64,000 nucleotides of DNA from Epiperipatus broadwayi. Lineage: Eukaryota > Onychophora > Udeonychophora > Euonychophora > Peripatidae. The notes below the pieces were generated by a model, which was given only the letters and a program-made list of their open reading frames with translations, did no database searches and was not told the origin of the DNA. Shown in pieces: positions 12,622 to 24,217 of this stretch. Every line of letters begins with the position of its first letter. Position 1 is the stretch's first letter. The stretch is taken from contig JAQFVV010012396.1 in the NCBI GenBank assembly GCA_028023455.1, forward strand, positions 5,372,085 through 5,436,084, read 5' to 3'. The position numbers and the translations under genes were made by a program.

Positions 12622-13798
12622 CACCTGGGTCTCTTTTTACATGGACTTACTTATTTAACAAGATTTTGAAGTTATGCAATTCATGTTTCACCAGAAGTCG
12701 AACTCTGATAATGTGCTATTACTATAAATAATAAATTTTGCACACTTATGTTATATTGAAAGTAATAGCACCTTATTGGAATTTGACTTTCATCTTAGTA
12801 ATTTCAATATTTTCAGTGCTTTATAATAATAAGATTTTATGCAATAATAAAATTAAAATCATGATTTCCACATTTTATGTATACACACATTAAATTTTAC
12901 AAGATTATAATGTAAATTAGTTCAAACATTGTGCATGTTAATTTTGCATTTTAAATCACATTCTGTTTTTGCTTTTTAAAAAAGAACGTAATCAATTATT
13001 AATCATTTAGTGTCCACAAGTTTATTTTTAAAAGGTGAGTAATAGTAGTGGGCACAATTAAATTTGACAATTAAAAATTAAAATCTGATTTTTAATTGTA
13101 ATTAACAATTTAAAAATTACTTACAGTGACTTGAAATTAATATGATGTAAAACGAAATTTGATTTTTAAATGGAATTGAAAATTAAAAAATTAAAGACAA
13201 AAATAAGAATTAATTTTTAGTTGTTAGTTTTAATTAAATTTTTCCCAGCTGTGGTGAATAAATGTCTTTTTATTATCATAAGTCTAAGTTTATAAACAAT
13301 TAATAAAATCATCATCTCAAAGATTAATTACTAATTATGTTGTCAACAGAAAACCATTAACACAACATGAGAGTGAACTTGGTGCTAGTTGTATTTCCTC
13401 TTGTGAGAATCTGATTTTTTACCAGTTTGCAAATGAACGTATTTTTGGGCAAATAGCAATAATAATTAAAATGTGTATAAAAAAATGTAAATTACTGTAC
13501 TGTAAATTATGCATAAAAATATATTATTTTGAATAAAATTAAATATTATAGTTAAAAAAAGTTTGTCTTGTATCAATTTTTTTCAAATTTGAAATTTTTT
13601 ATTAGTCATATTTTATTTCCTTATTTTTTTGCGTTAATTTTAAAGTAATTTTATGTTGGTGCTTTGCTTTTACACGAATTTTAAAAAATCACATACCACA
13701 TCCCCCTTTTTCAATGTAAGTTACATCTATTTTTGCGCAATTTCATTTGCGCATGTTTTCTGAGGAACTTATCTATTGCGTAAAACGAGACCCAGGTG
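12622..13798 (-). mobile_element. Non-autonomous TA-flanked DNA transposon, copy M1 (pogo/Tigger-like)
   Basis: The terminal inverted repeats CACCTGGGTCTC are exact at both ends, with weaker pairing continuing inward (TTTTA). The element is flanked by TA on both sides (12620-12621 and 13799-13800), the target duplication of the Tc1/mariner/pogo superfamily. It has no transposase frame. Its right end corresponds to the left end of copy M2 (34441-35320), so the two are in opposite orientations. The subterminal GTTCCTC and TTGCGCA-type blocks resemble Tigger MITE ends; that subfamily call is an inference. Confidence 0.85.
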
Positions 13799-13800
13799 TA

Positions 13801-14279
13801 TATAAATATGTTGTGGGAATTATTCATTGCTTCTATAATAAAAACTTATAATCAGCCTTAAAAATGCAGAAAATTAATAAGTCAATGAGTGATAAGTAAA
13901 ATAAAAAATAATATACTTATGTATAAATTCCTAACCTTTCTAACAAAGAATCTCATACAAAAATTTTTAGCATACCGCAGACCAGATAATTAAAAAGAAA
14001 ACTAAAAAACATACAACATTTATTACAATAAACAAAAAGTACTACTATTCTAAAAATGGTCATAATAACATTTGTTTTTATTAAAATATATGAGATTGTT
14101 GTTTTATTAAAGAAATTATTAAAGTAGTTCATTTATTGCTTGAAATATCTGATCTTAAATAATCTTTCCAATGTATTGTTTTATATGTGAATAGACTTTT
14201 CATCACACACATATGTATATCAGAGATTATTTTTACATGTATAATATGCATCTGCAAAATAACATTACAGTATAAATAA

Positions 14280-14280
<1 letters not shown>
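13801..14280. other. AT-rich spacer
   Basis: No coding or repeat signal seen between the end of transposon M1 and the TAA array. Confidence 0.5.

Positions 14281-14364
<84 letters not shown>
14281..14364 (+). repeat. (TAA)n microsatellite upstream of LINE A1
   Basis: About 28 uninterrupted TAA units end just before the LINE A1 5' UTR. The poly-Leu and poly-Tyr frames on the other strand are artefacts of this array. Confidence 0.95.
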
Positions 14365-14370
<6 letters not shown>

Positions 14371-14552
14371 TAAGAAGCAATCTTTAAGCTCTCCGATGTA
14401 AGTAGTTATATTTTTCTTTTGTTTCAACTTGTTATTCGCAAAACAAACGGAATGCAGAACAAATCAAATCAAATAATAGATTAAGATCAGTGTGTATTCA
14501 TATCTTTTGTTTTTTTAAAAAAAAAAACTGACTTGAGTCAGAATAATAAATC

Positions 14553-16120
14553 ATGGCTACTGCCCAGTCAAGCGTGAGTGAGTTAAGCACCAATACGAAA
14601 TTAACAACATCGTTAGTTTCAACATCGCCTATTTCATATGCAAAAACACTTAAAAGCAACAGCAATATTACAGCACCAACTCAAATATCATGTTTCTGAA
14701 GAACAAATACAAATGATATAAAAAAACTAGATCTACATACTCAAGAGGAACGTCAACCCCCACCCGCAATCTGGACAAAAGAAATGCTTGAAAATGTGAC
14801 AGACCGTTTCAATGATATGGTGCCTCGTATGCTGTTTGAAACTTTTTGCAGGTTTTTTTCACCAACATCGCTAGTACTCACAGTAACAGATAATCAATGC
14901 TCATTATATCGTTTCCCAAAAGCTATATTATATGAAGCAATTATGCAAAATGGACTATGGGAAACAATCTCTTGTATCGCAGACCATCCAAATTCACAAT
15001 ATATAACCATTGATTTTTATACTCAGCAGCAAAAAGAATGTTTTCAATCCACTATTTCAGCACTCGATAATTACGCACTCATAATTATAGATGAAAACTG
15101 GAAAAATATTATTACTGGTGTGCTAAAAAATACTTATCTTAAATACAACTTAAACCCGTTTGGAAAAGTAATTGCCCTACAGCCAATTTATTTAAAAGAC
15201 ACACCTATACCGATATGTAGTAATCGTTTTGAATTTAAAATAAAACTCCATAAAAACATAGATGCTGCCACGATCCGAACACAAATTACAGATCAAGAAG
15301 CAACACTCTCTCTTCACATAAGAGGCTTAAAGCCACTTTGTTTTGGCTGTGGACAGAGAGGCCACCTAGCAACTCAATGCAATAACACAAAAGGCAATCA
15401 CTGTGAACAAACCGAAATCCTCTCCCCAGAACAACCCACTGATGATGAAAATAAAATTTCTAATAACACTACATCCATTGACAACCCAATAATAGAAACC
15501 GGAAAAAACAGGTTCAAACACCCACAAACAAAAATGATAATGGAGAAGAATTGTCAATCCCAAAGACTAACCAAAAAAATAATAACACAAAAACTAACAT
15601 AGACACCCAAGGTTCAAATGAAACACAAAATGAAGTAATTACATCACAGGATCAGCATCTCAATAAAACAAAAGGTGTACCAAGTAAAAATCAACAAACA
15701 GAAAATAAACACACACAGCTATATAATGAAAATATAAATCAAGATAATATAAGTACACCATTAATAAAACAAACCACAATAATAAACAAAACTGCATCAA
15801 ACATAATGGATGCAATAAAAACCCCTCTTCCACCCATTCAAGAGAATACACCAGAGGGAAAAAGAAAGCCAGGTAGACCACCTAAAAACCATGAATCCAA
15901 AAAGGAAAAAAAAACAGACCAAAAGCACAATTCATCAGACATATACAACTTAGAAAATGATGAAATACAAATGGATTTAAGCCAACAACAAATGGACAAC
16001 TATTCAGTTTCATCACAAATTGCCTGTATAGAGCCTGAACCAATATTAAATGAAAGAATAACTGATATTAAACCCTACCAAGTTTTAAATATGTATCAGC
16101 ATCCATCTACTGCAATATAA
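14553..16120 (+). pseudogene. LINE A1 ORF1 (nucleic-acid-binding protein), broken
   Basis: ORF1 of an APE-type LINE, expected to bind the element RNA. The start at 14553 (ATG GCT ACT) equals the intact start of copy A2. An early stop near 14697 separates the N-terminus from the main frame at 14784-15602; a frameshift then moves to the frame at 15551-16120. Visible parts in order: a conserved central block (FFSPTSLVLTVTDNQCSLY), one zinc knuckle CFGCGQRGHLATQC (C-x2-C-x4-H-x4-C) at about 15340-15381, a long Asn/Thr/Gln-rich linker, and an AT-hook-like KRKPGRPPK at about 15860-15890. The low-complexity linker makes frame reconstruction uncertain there. Confidence 0.85.
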
Positions 16121-16180
16121 ACAAAAATTTAGAATTAAAAAAAAAAAAATCAGTACTCTGTTATAAAATTATCCTGAAAC

Positions 16181-18500
16181 ATGAAGATAAAAATTGGATC
16201 ACTCAACATTAGACGCTTAAATGCACTCAAAAAATGGTTACATACAACACAACCACACATACTAGGGCTATTGGAAACAAAAAATATACAGTGGCTCTCA
16301 AATTGATCCTTCAAAATATTTAGTCAGCCAAGGGTTTTGTGCATGCTCAAGGCAATCATCATCACCATCAGGTGGCACAGGTATAATAATATCCCACAAC
16401 TGCCCTTTCGATTCTTTTAAAATTATATATATTGACTCTAATATTATCAAAATAACACTCCATCATAAAAATATCACACTTAACCTAGTATTTGTCTATA
16501 TACCACCAGGACCTGTCATCATCTCCAGAATAATAGCAACAATAAATTCAATGCTTACAGCAACACCAAATCCCATAATACTCCTGGGAGATTTCAACAT
16601 GACCTACCAAAGTTTTGTCACCAAATGGATCCATCAAATAACAATCCCACTTATGAGTGCTGAAGGTTTTCTCCCATCAAACTCAATATCTTTTAATAAC
16701 AATAGATATAAGTCACTTATTGATTTGTGTTTCTACTCACCAATGTTACATCATTATTTTAATCTTAAACTCCATCCATCTATAATCTCAGATCATGCTG
16801 CTCAGTTCATCACCCTCGACCTAACAAAAATACAGAATACAACAATAGCCCTTCAAAAGACTATGCGAATACTTCTTCCAGCACAAACAACTGAATTCCT
16901 ATATTCAGAAACATATATAATGCTCCAAAAACTTCAAAACATGACACTCGATCCAGTACAAAAGTATATAGCATTCACCAATATACTTTCTTTCAACATC
17001 AATCATATTACTTGCAATTCAACACCCCCCACCACCAGATTATTAGCTTTGGCAGATGAACTACATAAAAGAATAACCATTTCCAGACCAACTACAGATA
17101 ATCAAACCCAAATTAAAAAACTTACAGAAATGTACAACAATACATGCACCACACTAAAGCAATATGTAGCAATAAAAAAGAAAAATATATACCTTACACA
17201 ATAACACACTTGGACCAGAGCATATATACGGTGGACACTAAGATACCCATCCACAGTCACAGTGCCTATGGCACTTGAAATTGAAATAGATGGCTCTATA
17301 ACAGCTGGAAATAACATGATAAACCCAGTATATCAACACTTTAAAAAAAACTGCAAAAACAAAGAGTGTACATACCAAATGAAGACATATTTAGAGACCC
17401 TGAAACAGACACACCAATAAAAACAACTGACATTGTATTTTAACATGCAACAATAACAAACACATGTCACCCAGGACCACAAGGAATTCCCAAATTTGTG
17501 TTCGAACATCTTAGTCACTTCACAGCCAAATACCTGTGCGATCTAGCCAACTACATATCCCAAAAAATTTACAACATACAAAGTCTATACCCAATTGCAA
17601 TGGTTCCATTTAACAAAAAACCAACAGCAAAAACATTCATGCAATCTGTAACAAACTAATATGGAAGAGAAAGACAGTGGCAATCTCTATAAAAAGCTGA
17701 GCAGACCACCACATAACAATGGACTTGGACTCCATACAATCAATGTTTTTTACACATAGAAATCAGTAAATCTAATAACAGCAACCATAAAAAGATGTCC
17801 AGACCTGGAGTGTGTAATCAGTATAATACCCACAGACAGACCACCCCCTTTGTATGGATATCTAACCACACTGATTGAAGAACTCAAGCCAATATACAAC
17901 AAAATATCATTTAATTATGACAACAAGTATACATACTGGGACATTTATAATATACTATACCCAAACCAGACACCTAATCTACATCCATCAATTCTTGGGA
18001 TAGACAACAGGAAACTACTGCAACAATTCAGAAAATGGTCATTAGAACCAAAATTATTTGATTTTCTACTTAAGCTTAATCTAAATGCTCTACCGCCAAC
18101 ACATTTCCTTAGGTTTCATAGATTTTATACAAATATAGATCCCATGTGTGGGCTATGTCATAGAGAAGAAGAGACACAACATCATTTTCTTCATTCCTGC
18201 AGTGCCCTAGAAACAATACATCGCACAATGTTTACCACATACAGAAAGGCCATCATTTCAATTGATGAAATAATAAATAAATTTTGAAAAGGCAACATCC
18301 CTGCTATTCATGCAGCAACATATAGCCTTTATGCCTACTGGTGTACTAGATGCACTTTTGCACTTGCTAATAACCCTCGACGCCACCCAGCAACATTTTC
18401 AATAAAACTAGAACTGTTCAGAAAAAGAGACAGCATCCTAGCTCAACCAGATGTGTTTGCAGCCACATGGTCACACTTGAAACAAAGATCCAATTTATAA
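16181..18500 (+). pseudogene. LINE A1 ORF2 (endonuclease-RT), RT core deleted
   Basis: The start ATGAAGATAAAAATT matches ORF2 of A2 and LINE C. A small deletion with a frameshift lies near the start (16215-16300). The APE endonuclease is otherwise recognisable: LLGDFN at about 16578-16600, SLIDLCF at about 16714-16735 and SDHAAQF at about 16788-16808. A stop at 17202 breaks the linker. Around 17628 the sequence jumps from the pre-RT region straight to the post-RT region, so the catalytic Y-x-D-D block is missing. The C-terminus is good: TDRPPP at about 17836, CGLCHREEETQHHFLHSC (C-x2-C-x8-H-x4-C) at about 18145-18200, and a terminal basic region after a stop near 18287. No RNase H domain. Confidence 0.85.
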
Positions 18501-18738
18501 AATATAAAAGTCCAATATGATAGATGATGACATTTTCAACATCAGCATTTCTTTCAACTTCAAAGAGATGCAGGCATAAACTAAACTAAATAGAGGACCA
18601 AATTTAAAAACCAAGAAAGAAATATGCAGAAATAATAAAGACTTATATACTGAAAGTTGTAATTTGTTTTGCATTTGTAACAAATCAATATAGTACTAGA
18701 TGTGACTCTGTAACTTTTTAGATTCAATAAAGTTTTGC

Positions 18739-19465
<727 letters not shown>

Positions 19466-19484
19466 ACAATGATACAAATTATGT

Positions 19485-20200
19485 CAACTTACAGAGGTAG
19501 GTCTGTACCAGCCATAAGGGCCTCAATGTTTGTCTTATATGCACTTTGGCACACTAGGTGTGCATTTGTATTGGGTAATAACCCCAGATTGCATCCAGCC
19601 AGATTTGAGAATAAGCTATTTAAAATTCAAGTTAGAGACAAACAGATCACCAGCCCAGATATTTATGCAGCTACTTGGTCCCTGCTCAGACAAACAGCAA
19701 AGTTATAAATAATGGACAATCTATGTAGATCTTGTGTAAACCAATAAAACAACTTTTACATATGTAAAACTACAACTACAGACTACCCATGTAACCATAG
19801 CAATCTAAGCTATGTAAAACCCTTCTAACTAATCCACAGCATAAATAAACTAACCTACACCTATGGATTGCCGATGAAACCATGGCAATCCAAGCCAAGT
19901 AAAAACCCTTGTAACTAATCCACAGTATGACAATTTTTTTGTAATCTCATGTAAATCAATAAATCAACTTTTATATATGTAAACCTATATCTATGGATTC
20001 CCCATGTAACCACAACAATGCAAGTTATGTAAAACTATGTAACTAATTCACAGCATGTAAAAATTCCTGTAATCCTGTGTAAAACAATAAATCTACTTTT
20101 ATATATGTAAACCTACAATTATGGATTGCCCATGTAAACACAGCAATCCAAGCTATGTAAACTTTTGTAACCTTTAAGACAAATAAAGCTTATCATTGAA
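19485..20200 (+). pseudogene. LINE B, 3' segment: ORF2 C-terminus and 3' UTR
   Basis: The frame to the stop at 19708 encodes the ORF2 end (RGRSVPAIRASMFVLYAL, then TRCAFVLGNN and RHPA-like and AATWSLL blocks), matching the last 70 or so residues of LINE C ORF2. About 25 residues between this and the inverted piece are missing. A long 3' UTR (19709-20200) holds a hairpin-bearing tandem repeat and ends in AATAAAG at about 20182 and TTGAAACA. Confidence 0.85.
19753..20170 (+). repeat. Tandem repeat in the LINE B 3' UTR
   Basis: Four diverged units begin near 19753, 19850 (shortened), 19968 and 20096. The common phrases are CTTTTATATATGTAAACCTA, CTATGGATTGCCCATGTAAC and CAATCCAAGCTATGTAAA. Each unit contains an inverted pair of the GGATTGCC/GGCAATCC type that would form a short stem-loop in the RNA. 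Confidence 0.75.
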
Positions 20201-20429
<229 letters not shown>

Positions 20430-22202
20430 ATTAATTGATTTAAAAAATAATAAACTTTTTGTATAGTATCTTTAATATTTTAAAGATGTGTATTTTATGA
20501 TGAAGTGCCAGATTTTGGTCTTTTGAAGTCATAGATATATCATACAAACTCAATTTTACTTCAAAAGACATTTGTTGTATAGTACCAACTTTATTATTGG
20601 TACTTGCCAGTTATTTTGTTTTTAAATTCATATTAACTTTGAAATGTATATAATCATTTGTATTTGCAGTTCTCTATTTCAGATTGTTTTCTAAATTCTT
20701 CAGTTTCTTCACCTGATACTACATAAAAATATTAAGAGAAACATTTTATCAGTGTTTTTTATTACTAAATTAATAACTTTCATTTTATCACTTAAAAAAG
20801 TATTTAACAATTTTTCTAAATTTTATAAAACTTTGTTTCTAAAAAACATGTTCCTATATAAATACTTTACTATGATAAAAAGCAATAAAAAAACTGTATG
20901 TAATTTAAAAGAATCCTGAAGAAATATAATGAATAATATATTTCTAAAGTATGACAAAAATGGTTGCTGCTATTTAGTAGGTAGTATATATTCATAAAAT
21001 TTATTAAATTCATGAATGTTACTATGTTTATTTTTTGACAATTTACAATTAAAATACTGCATCACAAGTTCCGCATATATTGTATACAGATAACACTTCA
21101 TAACCCATATTTTTTAGGCTGGATGTAACCCATTGTGAATCCCTGGCATATAGAACTGAGCAGGGAGTTATCAAGAGTGAAGATATTTGGGATGACTGGT
21201 AGTAAAATTGTCTATTCTTAAACAGGACAACTAGCATCAAAATAATGTTCACAAATAAACAACTTGAGTAACTTATAAATAATGAAAATATAAACACAAT
21301 CAGAATAAAGAAAAACAAATGTGGTAAAAAAAGAAAGAAACAGTAAGTTGTGGAAAAGTATAAATTAAATGCAATATATATGAAGTAACTTTTATTTAAG
21401 ATTAGGTAACATTAATAAAGATAAGTTTAATACTGTATTCACTAAACTGAAAAAGGTAAGACTATGAAAACTAATAAAAAATATAATAGATTTAAAATTT
21501 TAGAACCTTTGGAAAAGTTACAAAGCAATAGGGAAAAAAAGATAGTTGATAGGTTTCTTTAAGCTTACTTACCCAAAAACTTTTAATTTTGATCAAACAA
21601 CCATATTTCATTTCATTGATACAGTGCCTACTGTTACTCACATTATACTAATCTAGCTAATGACATAAATGTTTAAATTATCATAAGATTTCAAACCTAG
21701 ATTTATAGATTTAATGAGGAACATGTGGCCAAAAATTCAGAAACTATATATTGTAAGAAATATTAAAAAATGCAATTTTAACCACCAGATGTTATATTTA
21801 GAATCATCAACTTTTCTAAATATCACTTGCAAACATCGAGAAATCAACAATCATTGAATAATAAATTATTTGTTTCTCTTTTATGACCAGGCAGATTTGA
21901 AAAATCAAATTTTAGATAAAAATATTAATGTTATTATTACATTGCTTTAAACTTATTTGCTATATTTTATTATGTCCATATCTCGATTTATTATTCTTTT
22001 CAAAATAGCCATGTTGGAATGAAAGAGTTTTGTCACACATTATGGTTACATGAAACTTAACTTTACAAACTAATGTTATAAAAATTTTGAGTTGACTAGT
22101 TTTTTATGGTCATATATAATTAAGAATAGTGATATTTTTGGCAGCATATTTGCATGTAGGCAATGTGTATATCTATTTTTGTGAAAATGTTCAGTGTTTA
22201 CA
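20430..22202. other. AT-rich spacer
   Basis: No recognisable gene or element. A minus-strand frame of 89 codons at 21049-21318 has a hydrophobic start but no recognisable family and no supporting signals; I treat it as chance. Confidence 0.45.
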
Positions 22203-22237
22203 TAGTAGTAGCAGCAGCAGCAGCAGGAATAATAATA

Positions 22238-22269
<32 letters not shown>

Positions 22270-22308
22270 GATGATGATGATAATAATAATAATAATAATA
22301 ATAATAAA
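22203..22308 (+). repeat. Compound trinucleotide microsatellite at the LINE A2 5' end
   Basis: Successive runs of AGC, AAT, GAT, GGT, GAT and TAA change unit by single-base steps and end at the LINE A2 5' UTR. Confidence 0.9.
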
Positions 22309-22413
22309 ATCTTTAAGCTCTTCGATGTAAGTATTTATATTTTTCTTTTGTTTCAACTTGTTATTCGCAAAACAAATGGAATACAGAACAAATCAAATCA
22401 AATAATAGATTAA

Positions 22414-22475
22414 AACAGGCAAAACTCACTATATGTATGCCACATAAGAGATGGTGGTCATGTGATGTTTATTGA
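22414..22475 (-). repeat. 62-bp insertion in the A2 5' UTR with 15-bp target duplication
   Basis: The sequence lies between two exact copies of CAAATAATAGATTAA (22399-22413 and 22476-22490). Copy A1 has this motif once and no insert. The insert starts AACAGGCAAAACTC and ends TCATGTGATGTTT, the ends of the dispersed repeat at 2370-2438. Confidence 0.75.
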
Positions 22476-22568
22476 CAAATAATAGATTAAGAGTATTTTT
22501 TAAATATCAGTGTGTATTCATATCTTTTTAAAAAAAAAAAAAACTGACTTGAGTCAGAATAATAAATC

Positions 22569-24151
22569 ATGGCTACTGCCCAGTCAAGCATGAGCGAGTT
22601 AAGCACCAATACGAAATTAACAACATCGTTAGTTTCAACATTGCCTATTTCATATGCAAAAATACTTAAAAGCAACAGCAATATTACAGCACCAACCCAA
22701 ATACCGCGTTTCCAAAGAACAAATACAAATGATATAAAAAATCTAGATCTACATACTCAAGAGGAACATCAACCCCCACCCATAATCTGGACAAAAGAAA
22801 CGCTAGAAAATGTGATGGACTGTTTCAATGATAGGGTGCTTCGTATGCCGTTTGAAACTTTTCGCAGGTTTTTTTCACCAACATTGCTAGTACTCACAGT
22901 AACAGATAATCAATGTTCATTATATCATTTCCCAAAAGCTATATTATATGAAGCAATTAAGCAAAATGGACTATGGAAAACAATCTCTTGTATCGCAGAC
23001 CATCCAAATTCGCAATATATAACCATTGATTTTTATACTCAGCAGCAAAAGGAACGTTTTTAATCCACTATTTTAGCACTCGATAATTACGCACTCATAA
23101 TTATAGATGAAAACTGGAAAAATATTATTACTGGAGTGCTAAAAAATACTTATCTTAAATAGAACTTTCAAGATTTTCAAAAAATGATAAACCCGTTTGG
23201 AAAAGTAATTGCCCTACAGCCAATTTATTTAAAAGACATACATATACTGATTTGTAGTAATCATTTTGAATTTAAAATAAAACTCCATAAAAATGTAGAT
23301 GCTGCTACGATTCCAACACAAACTACAGATCAAGAAGCAACACTCTCTCTTCACATAAAAGGTTTAAAGCCACTTTGTTTTGGCTGTGGACAGAGAGGCC
23401 ACTTAGCAAATCAATGTGATAACACAAAAGGCAATTACTGTGAACAAACCAAAATCCTCTCCCCAGAACAACCCACTGATGATGAAAATAAAATTTCTAA
23501 TAACACTACATCCATTGACAACACAATAATAGAAACCGAAAAAAAACAGATTCAAATACCCACAAACAAAAATGATAATGGAGCAGAATTGTCAATCCCA
23601 AAGACTAACCAAAAAAATAATAACACAAAAACTGACACCCAAGGTTCAAATGAAACACAAAATGAAGTAATTACATCACAGGATCAGCATCTCAATAAAA
23701 CAAAAGGTGTACCAAGTAAAAATCAACAAACAGAAAATAAACACACACAGCTATATAATGAAAATATAAATCAAGATAATATAAGTACACCATTAATAAA
23801 ACAAACCACAATAATAAACAAAACTGCATCAAACATAATGGATGCAATAGAACCCCCTCTTCCACCCATTCAAAAGAATACACCAGAGGGAAAAAGAAAG
23901 CCAGGTAGACCACCTAAAAACCATGAATCCAAAAAGGCAAAAAAACAGACCAAAAGCACAACTCATCAGACATATACAACTTAGAAAATGATGAAATACA
24001 AATGGATTTAAGCCAACAACAAATGGACAACTGTTCAGTTTCATCACAAATTGCCTGTATAGAGTCTGAACCAATATTAAATGAAAGAAAAACTGATAAT
24101 AAACCCTACCAAGTTTTAAATATGTATCAGCATCCATCTACTGCAATATAA
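22569..24151 (+). pseudogene. LINE A2 ORF1 (zinc-knuckle, AT-hook-like), broken
   Basis: The start at 22569 is followed by 164 open codons covering the N-terminus and the FFSPT..LVLTVTDNQ block. A stop sits at 23061 and another near 23161. The frame at 23184-23984 then carries KPLCFGCGQRGHLANQC, a polar Asn/Thr/Gln linker and KRKPGRPPKN. A frameshift near 23945 moves the last 55 or so codons to another frame that ends near 24151. Gene order with ORF2 (about 66 bp downstream) is as in A1 and C. The basic GRP motif is visible in both A copies, which argues that it was part of the active protein. Confidence 0.88.
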
Positions 24152-24217
24152 ACAAAAATTTAGAATTAAAAAATCAAAAAAAAAAATCAATACTCTGTTA
24201 TAAAATTATCCTGAAAC

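Noticed and set aside
15660-15881. Hydrophobic minus-strand frames opposite LINE A ORF1 (15660-15881, 23692-23913, 23829-24137) that look membrane-like
   Set aside because: They are complements of the Asn/Thr/Lys-rich linker, which produces Phe/Leu/Val-rich shadows; both A copies show the same shadow.
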